A program made the position numbers and the translations under genes. Positions 14,546 to 20,832 of a stretch of 43,991 bases of DNA are shown in pieces. Origin of the DNA: Candidatus Saccharimonadota bacterium. GTDB lineage: Bacteria; Patescibacteriota; Saccharimonadia; Saccharimonadales; Saccharimonadaceae. Every line of letters starts with the position of its first letter. Within the stretch, counting starts at the first letter, position 1. The notes under the pieces were generated by a model. That model did no database searches. It was given only the letters and a program-made list of their open reading frames with translations, and was not told where the DNA came from. The stretch covers positions 1-43,991 of the forward strand of contig PBTC01000042.1 in the NCBI GenBank assembly GCA_002726935.1. Direction: 5' to 3'.

Positions 14546-15175
14546 TCACATGGTCATTCTGGACTTAAGATTCGATCTTTGAGCCTCGCCCATGCAGACA
14601 TGATCATAGTTAGCGCGCCCTATTCGCCGTACTTCCGCTGCGGATATAGGTGCTAGGCTGTAATCAAATTCGAATTCATGTGAGAAATCTTGAGAGTTTC
14701 CAAGTTGACCTTTGATGGTGACCTTGGATTCGTTATATAGCTTATCGACACGCTGTGTAAGCACAAAATTGCCAGACCTGTTCATCTCGAACGCCGTAAC
14801 CGTTGTTGTACTTTGCTGAGGGGGTGGCTTCCCTGTCTCGATGCTTATGCCCTCTTTTATCAACGCGATAATACTTTGAGCGCGCTCAGTCCACAGTGAG
14901 CTTATCTCCGGCGTCTGGCCGTCAATGCTTGCAACTCCGATAGAGCCTGACTCGCTTGAAAAATATTGCAGGTGATCAATCCCCTCAATATTCACAATGT
15001 CCAGCATATCTTTGCACTGTGAAAGAAGATCAAATCTACGTCGACTCTCAATTGCAGCAGCCTGAATATCAAATTCTACCGAACTGGAATTCGGTTCGTT
15101 GCTCTTCTGTTCAAACGAAGGTTCAGCCTTATCTCGAAGTAGATTCATGGCTTTCTTAAAAATGTTGACTTTCAT
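14546..15175 (-). CDS. Hypothetical protein (209 aa), antisense within the tRNA array
   Basis: ATG 15175 follows a strong AGAGGTG site. The 209-residue product starts with a Lys-rich amphipathic helix (MKVNIFKKAMNLLRDK), a Ser/Asn-rich linker and a mixed alpha/beta body ending in a basic tail. No signal peptide or known motif is seen. It is the only minus-strand gene between the tRNA genes and splits them into groups of 4 and 16. The second group may therefore have its own promoter in 15176-15262, where I see only a weak TTGGTC/TTATTC candidate. Confidence 0.55.
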   Translation of the reverse strand: MKVNIFKKAMNLLRDKAEPSFEQKSNEPNSSSVEFDIQAAAIESRRRFDLLSQCKDMLDIVNIEGIDHLQYFSSESGSIGVASIDGQTPEISSLWTERAQSIIALIKEGISIETGKPPPQQSTTTVTAFEMNRSGNFVLTQRVDKLYNESKVTIKGQLGNSQDFSHEFEFDYSLAPISAAEVRRIGRANYDHVCMGEAQRSNLKSRMTM

Positions 15176-15262
15176 CGTTCACCTCTTTGGTCCTTTTATC
15201 GTATTTAGAGACTACATGTTGGTCAACTTTTTCCGCCACTGATTATTCAGTTAATAGTTTCT

Positions 15263-15339
15263 CTCCGATTAGCTCAAGTAGGTAGAGCGCGTGCTTTGGG
15301 AGCATGAGGTTGCAGGTTCGAGGCCTGTGTTGGAGACCA
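15263..15339 (+). tRNA. tRNA-Pro(TGG)
   Basis: Acceptor CTCCGAT/GTTGGAG, anticodon stem CGTGC/GCATG, loop TTTGGGA (anticodon TGG), T loop TTCGAGG and ACCA. Confidence 0.92.
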
Positions 15340-15349
15340 TTTTTTCAGC

Positions 15350-15428
15350 GTCAGAGGAAGACGATGGCAGTCGGCCGGCCTCCAAATCCGTGCAGTCATG
15401 GGTTCGATTCCCTGCTCTGGCGCCACCA
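15350..15428 (+). tRNA. tRNA-Trp(CCA), irregular
   Basis: Acceptor GTCAGAG pairs fully with CTCTGGC and is followed by G73 and CCA, as in bacterial tRNA-Trp. The anticodon loop is CTCCAAA (anticodon CCA). The anticodon stem has only three clear pairs and the T stem seems to carry one bulged T. It may be divergent or decaying. The downstream bases read CCACCA, so the 3' end (15425 or 15428) is ambiguous. Confidence 0.65.
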
Positions 15429-15451
15429 AATTTCTTTCAATCATTAACTTC

Positions 15452-15527
15452 GCACCTTTAGCTCAGTTGGTAGAGCAGTGGCCTGAAGAGCCATGTGTCG
15501 CTGGTTCGATTCCAGCAAGGTGCACCA
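15452..15527 (+). tRNA. tRNA-Phe(GAA)
   Basis: Acceptor GCACCTT/AAGGTGC, anticodon loop CTGAAGA (anticodon GAA), T arm GCTGG/CCAGC and ACCA. Confidence 0.94.
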
Positions 15528-15535
15528 TTTCCCCC

Positions 15536-15611
15536 GGGGCCATAGCTCAGCCGGGAGAGCGCCTGCTTTGCAAGCAGAGGGTCGTCGGTTCGACCCCGAC
15601 TGGTTCCACCA
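15536..15611 (+). tRNA. tRNA-Ala(TGC)
   Basis: Acceptor GGGGCCA/TGGTTCC with the G3:T70 wobble that marks alanine tRNA, anticodon loop TTTGCAA (anticodon TGC), T loop TTCGACC and ACCA. Confidence 0.94.
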
Positions 15612-15621
15612 TTGTTCAATT

Positions 15622-15715
15622 GGAAATCTTAGCCGAGTGAGGACTAGCGGCGACTGTCTTGAAAACAGAAGGCCCAGCGATGGGTGTCAGGGTTCGAGCC
15701 CCTGGATTTCCGCCA
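15622..15715 (+). tRNA. tRNA-Ser(TGA)
   Basis: A class II tRNA with GGAAATC acceptor, anticodon loop CTTGAAA (anticodon TGA), a long variable arm, T loop TTCGAGC and GCCA. Confidence 0.93.
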
Positions 15716-15724
15716 CTTTTTATC

Positions 15725-15802
15725 CCTTCCTTAGCTCATTTGGATCAGAGCGCCTGGCTACGAACCAGGGGGTAGCAAGTTCGATTCTTGCAGGAAGGTC
15801 CA
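15725..15802 (+). tRNA. tRNA-Arg(ACG)
   Basis: Acceptor CCTTCCT/AGGAAGG, anticodon stem CCTGG/CCAGG, loop CTACGAA (anticodon ACG) and TCCA. A34 must be deaminated to inosine by host TadA to read CGU, CGC and CGA. Confidence 0.94.
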
Positions 15803-15812
15803 CGTTTTCACA

Positions 15813-15889
15813 CTCGGAGTGCCAGAGCGGTCTAATGGCCTCGCCTGCAAAGCGATTGATCCCCGGTTCGAATCCGGGCTCCGAGTCCA
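15813..15889 (+). tRNA. tRNA-Cys(GCA)
   Basis: Acceptor CTCGGAG/CTCCGAG, anticodon loop CTGCAAA (anticodon GCA), T73 (the cysteine identity base) and CCA. Confidence 0.92.
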
Positions 15890-15902
15890 ATTTTAATCTT
15901 TA

Positions 15903-15977
15903 GGTCCCATCGTCTACCGGCTAGGATCGCGCCCTGTCACGGCGCAGAAACGGGTTCGACTCCCGTTGGGACCGCCA
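15903..15977 (+). tRNA. tRNA-Asp(GTC)
   Basis: Acceptor GGTCCCA/TGGGACC, anticodon loop CTGTCAC (anticodon GTC), T arm ACGGG/CCCGT, G73 and CCA. Confidence 0.93.
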
Positions 15978-15988
15978 TTTTCGTTTGT

Positions 15989-16063
15989 TGTGATGTAGCT
16001 CAGCGGTAGAGCGCCGTCTTGATAAGGCGGTGGTCGTTGGTTCGATTCCATCCATCACAACCA
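15989..16063 (+). tRNA. tRNA-Ile(GAT)
   Basis: Acceptor TGTGATG/CATCACA, anticodon stem CCGTC/GGCGG, loop TTGATAA (anticodon GAT), A73 and CCA. Confidence 0.92.
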
Positions 16064-16072
16064 CAACACATC

Positions 16073-16148
16073 AGGGGAGTAGCTCAGCGGTAGTAGCGCC
16101 TGCCTTACACGCAGGAGGTCCACGGTTCAATCCCGTGCTTCCCTACCA
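16073..16148 (+). tRNA. tRNA-Val(TAC)
   Basis: Acceptor AGGGGAG/CTTCCCT, anticodon stem CCTGC/GCAGG, loop CTTACAC (anticodon TAC), T loop TTCAATC and ACCA. Confidence 0.93.
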
Positions 16149-16160
16149 AGTCTTCGTTGT

Positions 16161-16247
16161 GCCCAGATGGTGGAATTGGTAGACACACCATCTTGAGGGG
16201 GTGGCGCCAGAAATGGCGTTCGGGTTCGAGTCCCGATCTGGGCACCA
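16161..16247 (+). tRNA. tRNA-Leu(GAG)
   Basis: A class II tRNA with acceptor GCCCAGA/TCTGGGC, anticodon loop TTGAGGG (anticodon GAG), an extended variable arm, T loop TTCGAGT and ACCA. It is the second leucine tRNA in the window after Leu(TAG). Confidence 0.93.
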
Positions 16248-16261
16248 GTTTTGATTTCAAT

Positions 16262-16337
16262 TGGGGGTTAGTTCAGTGGTTAGAACACCGGATTTTGATT
16301 CCGGGTGTCGCAGGTTCGAGTCCTGCACCCTCTGCCA
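16262..16337 (+). tRNA. tRNA-Gln(TTG)
   Basis: Acceptor TGGGGGT/ACCCTCT with a non-pairing first position (weak 1:72 is typical of glutamine tRNA), anticodon loop TTTTGAT (anticodon TTG), G73 and CCA. Confidence 0.92.
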
Positions 16338-16345
16338 TTTTCCGT

Positions 16346-16422
16346 GGCGTCCATCATCTAGAGGCCTAGGATCCCGGGTTGTGATCCCGGCAACATGGGT
16401 TCGAATCCCATTGGACGCCCCA
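16346..16422 (+). tRNA. tRNA-His(GTG)
   Basis: An extra 5' G (position -1) faces C73, the histidine identity pair. Acceptor GCGTCCA/TGGACGC, anticodon stem CCGGG/CCCGG, loop TTGTGAT (anticodon GTG) and CCA. Confidence 0.94.
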
Positions 16423-16433
16423 TTCTTCTTCTC

Positions 16434-16511
16434 GGCGGTATAGCTCAGTGGTCTAGCAGCACCCGGCTTTTAACCGGATGGTCCTGGGTTCAAATCCCAG
16501 TGCCGCCACCA
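16434..16511 (+). tRNA. tRNA-Lys(TTT)
   Basis: Acceptor GGCGGTA/TGCCGCC, anticodon loop CTTTTAA (anticodon TTT), T arm CTGGG/CCCAG, A73 and CCA. Confidence 0.93.
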
Positions 16512-16519
16512 TTTTTAAT

Positions 16520-16594
16520 TCCACGAAACGCACCGGGTGTGCGGCCGGACTGTTAATCCGTGTGAGTTTGGTTCAAGCCCAAATCGTGGAGCCA
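16520..16594 (+). tRNA. tRNA-Asn(GTT)
   Basis: Acceptor TCCACGA/TCGTGGA, anticodon loop CTGTTAA (anticodon GTT), T loop TTCAAGC, G73 and CCA. Confidence 0.92.
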
Positions 16595-16629
16595 TCATTT
16601 CTGAGCGCTTGAGTCGCTCAACCTCCCAT

Positions 16630-16721
16630 AGAGACATGGCCGAGTGGCCTAAGGCGCCTTCCTGCTAAGAAGGAACTGGGTGTATGCCTGGTCGAGGGTT
16701 CGAATCCCTCTGTCTCTGCCA
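16630..16721 (+). tRNA. tRNA-Ser(GCT)
   Basis: A class II tRNA with acceptor AGAGACA/TGTCTCT, anticodon loop CTGCTAA (anticodon GCT), a long variable arm, T loop TTCGAAT and GCCA. It is the last tRNA of the array and the second serine tRNA, after Ser(TGA). Confidence 0.93.
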
Positions 16722-16822
16722 TACCCCCAAAAAAGACCTTTTTCATTTTTGAGTATCAGTCGACAACGGAATTTGGCCTGTTTTTCTGACCTTTAACTCT
16801 GGAAAAACAATGCGGTGAAGCC

Positions 16823-17299
16823 ATGGCTAAAAATACGATCACAAGACAATCTATAGTTGAGCACCTGGGACGATGTGGTCCTGACACGCGTATCTACCTG
16901 GGGTGTGACAGTCGTAGATTTCGTGAAAAAGGAAAATGGATGGCGGACTATACTCTGGTGATTGTGATCCATGAAGATGGCTGCAAGGGAGCAAAGATTC
17001 TTGGTCACACTGTTCGTGAACCCCTATACGACAACTCTCCGGACAAGCCGGCATTTCGTTTAATGAACGAGGTCTACAAAATAGCCGCCCTATGGCTTGA
17101 ATTTGGGGATCTATTTGCTGGATACCAGACAGAAGTTCATTTGGACTTGAACCCGAACAAACGATTCAAGTCGTCTGGTGTTGTCTCTGAGGCGATTGGG
17201 TATATTCGAGGTGTCTGCCAAATTGAAGCCAAGCTCAAGCCAGATGCATGGGCAGCTAGTTTTGCTGCTGACCGCTATCTGAGCTTGAAGGCGGCCTGA
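16823..17299 (+). CDS. YkuK/DUF458 family RNase H-like protein
   Basis: The 158-residue product matches the Bacillus YkuK (DUF458) family, which has a ribonuclease H-like fold. It shows a first strand with an acidic residue (RIYLGCDSRRF, about 23-33), a central strand with paired acidic/Asn residues (VHLDLNPNKRFKS, about 104-116) and the C-terminal KPDAWAASFAADRY. These Asp residues are placed like the metal-binding residues of RNase H-like enzymes. Family length is about 150-170 residues, so it is complete. Biochemical activity of the family is not well established. GGTGAAG precedes the ATG. It is the first gene after the tRNA array on the same strand, so a role in RNA handling is conceivable. 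Confidence 0.8.
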   Translation: MAKNTITRQSIVEHLGRCGPDTRIYLGCDSRRFREKGKWMADYTLVIVIHEDGCKGAKILGHTVREPLYDNSPDKPAFRLMNEVYKIAALWLEFGDLFAGYQTEVHLDLNPNKRFKSSGVVSEAIGYIRGVCQIEAKLKPDAWAASFAADRYLSLKAA

Positions 17300-17323
17300 C
17301 ATGTTTTTGAAGGAAGGCCTGGT

Positions 17324-18556
17324 TTAAATTCCGGGCCCCTTAATTACATAATTCTTTGGGAGAACCAGTTTTGAATCATCCATCGCCTTCTCGCGACCTA
17401 CCAGTGTTGGAGCAATCCATACTGGTTTGACAAGTCCGAGCTTTTCACCATACCTCTGGTTCCTAAAATGCCCACGACGCCAGTGAGCCGATATGCCCCC
17501 GTTTGCTGTGAGATCCGACGCGGAGGGTGTCCCCTCAGGATATTCTTGATGACGTATGACAATACGATCTGCGAGCCTGTAGCCGGCGCGAATTGCCTTT
17601 TCTTTCTTTGATGGATTTGTGATTGCCGCGACCGCCTTCAAATGGGCTGTACGCTCGTTAACAGGGACCTGATCATACTTTCCGTGGTTCAAGTAAAGAA
17701 CGCATTTCGCAGCGAGTGACATAAGCTTTTGAAGCAGAGGCCTCGTGCTGTCAAATAGGACTCGGTTGGTAACCACCCTAGAGGGCAACTCCGTGCATTT
17801 ATCGAGCGCAAGATCAATAGACTCATTGAGGGTTTTGTTACTGAAACCCTCCCCCGTCTCGAGCATGATCATTTGGGTTGCATCATCTAGGATGTTTTCT
17901 TTCGGCTCTCCAACGAATACGAAAGTTATCGTGCTGCCGGTATAGGGATTGGGCGGCACATCAGATCTTAATACGTAAAAGCCCTCAAGTTTGTGCATGC
18001 CAGTTTGTGTGTTAAATACCTCGTAATCCAACATCCTGGATGCGCCCATCTCAACGTAGAAAATTCCAAAGGGAGCGTTTTCAAGAAAACTCACGGTAAG
18101 ATCGTCTCCAATGTCAGATTGGTCAAGGAGACTCAACAACCGATCTTCTATTTGAAACACTGGGATTTTGGAGCATGCGTTCCTAAGACTCAACATGTAA
18201 GACATGGAGTTGCCCATGAAGGTGCCGGATGCAGCCTGATCGCTTTTCCTTATTATGGTCTTGATGCTTGGGCTAAAAGAATACTCAGTGCTGGTCCTTA
18301 GATGCCAAAGGTAAAAGTCCTGTTCAGCGGCAGTCATTTTCAGATAATCGGCAATATCTCTTACGGGCGAGTCAACAAATAAGGGGGCCGCCATCAAGTT
18401 TTTGACTAGGGCACTTCGATCTGGATGAGCAAGTTTTGATCCCTCATTAAACTGATCGATTCCTAGATATTTTTCAGGATTCTTTTGAATAAGCCTTCCT
18501 GTCTCGATGAAGGCTTCAGCTTGTTTTAAAAAAGGGTCTTTCCTTAGATTCTTCAT
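17324..18556 (-). CDS. Protein with AcrVA2-like C-terminal region (410 aa)
   Basis: The C-terminal half resembles the anti-CRISPR AcrVA2 family in order of motifs. It has a VSFLENAPFGIFYVEMG strand pair, a KLEGFYVLR strand, a helix LMSLAAKCVLYLNH, the YRLADRI segment and the terminal GISAHWRRGHFRNQRYG...VKPVWIAPTLVG block (residues about 356-387). This block parallels RPHIRRGHWHGYW...FRVRWQPAVFV in AcrVA2. AcrVA2 lowers Cas12a levels by acting on its mRNA during translation. Wider relatives occur on plasmids and phages. The N-terminal 130 residues are extra. No signal peptide or membrane segment is visible. An iteron-like sequence (17494-17510) lies inside the gene. Anti-CRISPR activity is not shown. 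Confidence 0.55.
   Translation of the reverse strand: MKNLRKDPFLKQAEAFIETGRLIQKNPEKYLGIDQFNEGSKLAHPDRSALVKNLMAAPLFVDSPVRDIADYLKMTAAEQDFYLWHLRTSTEYSFSPSIKTIIRKSDQAASGTFMGNSMSYMLSLRNACSKIPVFQIEDRLLSLLDQSDIGDDLTVSFLENAPFGIFYVEMGASRMLDYEVFNTQTGMHKLEGFYVLRSDVPPNPYTGSTITFVFVGEPKENILDDATQMIMLETGEGFSNKTLNESIDLALDKCTELPSRVVTNRVLFDSTRPLLQKLMSLAAKCVLYLNHGKYDQVPVNERTAHLKAVAAITNPSKKEKAIRAGYRLADRIVIRHQEYPEGTPSASDLTANGGISAHWRRGHFRNQRYGEKLGLVKPVWIAPTLVGREKAMDDSKLVLPKNYVIKGPGI
17494..17510 (+). repeat. Iteron-like sequence inside a coding region
   Basis: TGCCCCCGTTTGCTGTG is identical to bases 28242-28258 of an origin iteron, about 10.7 kb away. It lies within the 3' part of the AcrVA2-like gene, on the strand opposite to its transcription. 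Confidence 0.75.
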
Positions 18557-18618
18557 CGCAGATTGCCAAGTGATTTGTTGCCGAACGCCTTATTTTAACA
18601 CCTAGGTGTAAGGGCATT

Positions 18619-18990
18619 TCAGAAGCTTATCGATCGAGGGCGAGAACGACCCCCTGATTCGTTTAGCAAAACTGGAGCCTGAATGAAAGTCTGGAAAAAC
18701 GCCTCAGCCTTAAGAAAAGCAATCTCTTCGTGATTTAAATCACTTAAGTCGGAGCCTGAGTAGTACATCTCGAATGCACTTTCTAACTGGTCTCTGGGGA
18801 TTTTCTCAAGGTTTACGGCCACCGCCACATTATCGAGCTCCTCCTTGCTTGGAGAGAAGTCCTCTTCCCAGGTTGCAAAATGAAACTCTGTTTCACTGAC
18901 TTGCTTGCTGAATTGGGTTTGTTCAGTGTTACTCGGAACCCAGGGGTCGTAGGTGTAAAGTTTTTTGACGAGTTCGATTAAGCTTTTCAT
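18619..18990 (-). CDS. Hypothetical acidic protein (123 aa)
   Basis: The 123-residue product is acidic in the middle (EEDFSPSKEELDNVAVAV) with predicted helices (QLESAFEMYYSG, HEEIAFLKAEAFFQTF) and a basic Arg/Ser tail. There is no signal peptide or catalytic motif and I recognise no family. ATG 18990 lacks a clear ribosome site. It lies 62 bases upstream of the AcrVA2-like gene on the same strand, so co-transcription is likely. Confidence 0.5.
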   Translation of the reverse strand: MKSLIELVKKLYTYDPWVPSNTEQTQFSKQVSETEFHFATWEEDFSPSKEELDNVAVAVNLEKIPRDQLESAFEMYYSGSDLSDLNHEEIAFLKAEAFFQTFIQAPVLLNESGGRSRPRSISF

Positions 18991-19118
18991 GAGTCAACGT
19001 GTTTTTTAGTTCGATAGTTGACTCTATCAATCTTGCGCGATTGAGCAAATGAATACCCTGCTTAGAAATACAGTGCATTAAAAAGCTAGGTAGACCCAAG
19101 CAATTTGCTCTAGAGGTA

Positions 19119-19295
19119 TCAGGAAATAAAGCTAATCGACACCAAGAATGAGTAGGAAATATATGTCGAAAGTGACGCGGCCAGAATTGTCTTTCTGGTG
19201 CTTCGAACCCCGTCCGTTTGCCACACCACATAGATACAGAACAGAATGGCGCTAAGCAGAATCAAAGCCACAGATGAATAAAGGGCTTGCATCAT
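19119..19295 (-). CDS. Small membrane protein with two transmembrane helices (58 aa)
   Basis: ATG 19295 overlaps the stop codon of the upstream gene (ATGA) and follows an AGGGG site, so it is translationally coupled and probably real despite its size. The 58-residue product has two hydrophobic stretches (about residues 7-25 and 36-57) joined by a short polar loop with positive charges (WQTDGVRSTRKT), the layout of a hairpin inner-membrane protein. I cannot assign a family; its coupling partner (19292-19861) is also unknown. Confidence 0.6.
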   Translation of the reverse strand: MMQALYSSVALILLSAILFCIYVVWQTDGVRSTRKTILAASLSTYISYSFLVSISFIS

Positions 19296-19861
19296 CGAGC
19301 CCCTATTCTTAAATCGTGAGGAGCCATAGGCGCTTGCCCTTTGTCGAGGGTTTCAATAACTTTCGTAATGCAGGCGGGAAAGTTGGATTCGTTGTTGGCA
19401 GCAGTCCTAGATACATTAAGAACTTCAACCATACCTCGAACTTCTTTGCCGCTGAAAACCGCAATGTCGTTATTGAGTACGGCATTGCCTATGCCGGTGA
19501 TTTCAAAATAGTGCCCTCGTAATTTTTTTACGAGTCCAAGATTGGCCATGATCTCCATACGATGTATTGGAACATCGTTGACCAACCGAAAGGATTTGCA
19601 CTCAGCAAAGCGTTGAAGGTCCCTATAGTCCTCTGAAGAAATCAGAAGCCTGATCGGTTCGGGAAGCTTTTGGACGAGCCTTTTGCGAACTCCGCCAGTG
19701 TGCAACCCCTCGATCATTTTTGCTTTCTGCATTTTCTTGACTATTCTCTTTTGAATAGAAATTGCCGCAGAAAGCCAGTCCGTATCACCATTGTCGAATC
19801 TAGATTCAGCCATAACCGACTGAAGCTCTGCGATAGTGAGTCCGATGTCTAAGCTGTTCAT
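19292..19861 (-). CDS. Hypothetical protein (189 aa), coupled to small membrane protein
   Basis: The 189-residue product is helical at the N-terminus and has a KKLRGHYFEITGIGNAVL segment (about residues 113-130) that looks like the wing of a winged-helix domain, so DNA binding is possible but unproven. It has no signal peptide. ATG 19861 has only a weak ribosome site. A possible promoter (TTGATT, 17 bases, TACGAT) lies about 60-90 bases upstream, overlapped by an ATGTACACATG motif. Its stop overlaps the start of the 58-residue membrane protein. Confidence 0.55.
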   Translation of the reverse strand: MNSLDIGLTIAELQSVMAESRFDNGDTDWLSAAISIQKRIVKKMQKAKMIEGLHTGGVRKRLVQKLPEPIRLLISSEDYRDLQRFAECKSFRLVNDVPIHRMEIMANLGLVKKLRGHYFEITGIGNAVLNNDIAVFSGKEVRGMVEVLNVSRTAANNESNFPACITKVIETLDKGQAPMAPHDLRIGAR

Positions 19862-20198
19862 AAGTTCGTTGCCAGGGTTTGGAGGTTAAAATTTGGGCCT
19901 GTTCACATTGTAGTTTGTGCTCATGTGTACATCGTAGCGTGTTTTAGTGGCACAATCAAGGCGCTATCAACCCAAGAGACCCGTGGTGTTGGTATGATCG
20001 CACGCAGAACCTGGGCGGTAAATGCGAAACGAATGAGGTTTTCAGATACACTCTTCGCGGCCTGCTCGACGACGAGTCTAATAAACAACAAGCATTAATT
20101 AAAATTTACTTTAAATTTTTACTATGCTATTATTTGCTCGCCTTCGTTGGCTTTATTTAATAGTGGGAATCCACTTAATTTTCTATGAGATTCGTCTA
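19862..20198. other. Non-coding divergent region
   Basis: About 340 bases separate the divergent genes at 19861 and 20199. It holds an ATGTACACATG motif near 19921-19932 with a candidate minus-strand promoter, and a plus-strand promoter at 20105-20133. Otherwise I see no gene or RNA structure here. Confidence 0.5.
20105..20133 (+). promoter_or_regulatory. Sigma70-type promoter of PEGA lipoprotein gene
   Basis: TTTACT, a 17-base AT-rich spacer and TATTAT lie about 65 bases before ATG 20199. The -10 box falls inside the longer possible reading frame (from 20124), which supports the shorter start. Confidence 0.6.
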
Positions 20199-20585
20199 AT
20201 GAAAAAAACAATGATTTCTTCGGTTTTGGCCGCCATGGTTTTGGCGTCTGGTTGTTCAACCATCATGTCTGGCAAAGAGCAGCAGATCTCTGTCAACAGC
20301 AACGTTAAAGGCGCCACGGTACTCGTGAATGGCGCAGAGATCGGCAAGACCCCCTTCGTGGGCAAAATTGCCAAGCCTCAGTCGGGTAGCGGAAATACGC
20401 TGACATTGCGCGCACCAGGCTACGAAGAGAAAACCGTCGCGGTGGAAACGGCTATCGAGCCTACATTCTTCGTCAATATCTTGAGTGGCGGCCCGTTTGG
20501 CTCGACCACAGACTACTCTACAGGCTCAATGTATAAACTGGGCGATGGCAACTTCAACGTCGACCTGGAAAAATCGGGAAAGTAA
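20199..20585 (+). CDS. PEGA-domain lipoprotein
   Basis: The product from ATG 20199 (128 residues) has a lipoprotein signal peptide (MKKTMISSVLAAMVLASGC, lipobox LASGC with Cys19) and a PEGA-type beta domain at about residues 28-75 (VNSNVKGATVLVNGAEIGKTP, then LRAPGYEEKTVAV). PEGA domains are short extracytoplasmic beta modules found in surface proteins. The C-terminus has a small Gly/Phe-rich stretch (FVNILSGGPFGS) that may touch the membrane. The gene has its own promoter and is followed by a perfect GAGCGAC/GTCGCTC inverted repeat without a T-run. Confidence 0.75.
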   Translation: MKKTMISSVLAAMVLASGCSTIMSGKEQQISVNSNVKGATVLVNGAEIGKTPFVGKIAKPQSGSGNTLTLRAPGYEEKTVAVETAIEPTFFVNILSGGPFGSTTDYSTGSMYKLGDGNFNVDLEKSGK

Positions 20586-20832
20586 TAGAGAGCGACTGTC
20601 GCTCGGGGGTAAATCACTGGGTTCTTTCGAACTTTGTGTACATTGCCTCCGAGTGGCATCAGCACGATGGACCCTATCTCCGCGCTCTCTACAATATGAC
20701 GAAAACTCAGGGTCAAAATTTTCGTGAATGGTTCGAATCAAAAACCCGGCTCCTTAATGAATACAGGCCCGTGAAGTTAGCCGATTTTTCGTGCTTGCTG
20801 TCGTTTTAAAACAAGAATAACACTCACAGAGC

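Noticed and set aside
15398-16443. Long plus-strand frames running through the tRNA genes (for example 15398-15640, 15493-15903)
   Set aside because: The frames cross well-folded tRNA genes and have no ribosome sites, so they are chance frames.
16722-16822. Terminator after the last tRNA
   Set aside because: Only A- and T-runs with a weak AAAAAG/CTTTTT pairing are visible, so no reliable stem can be claimed.
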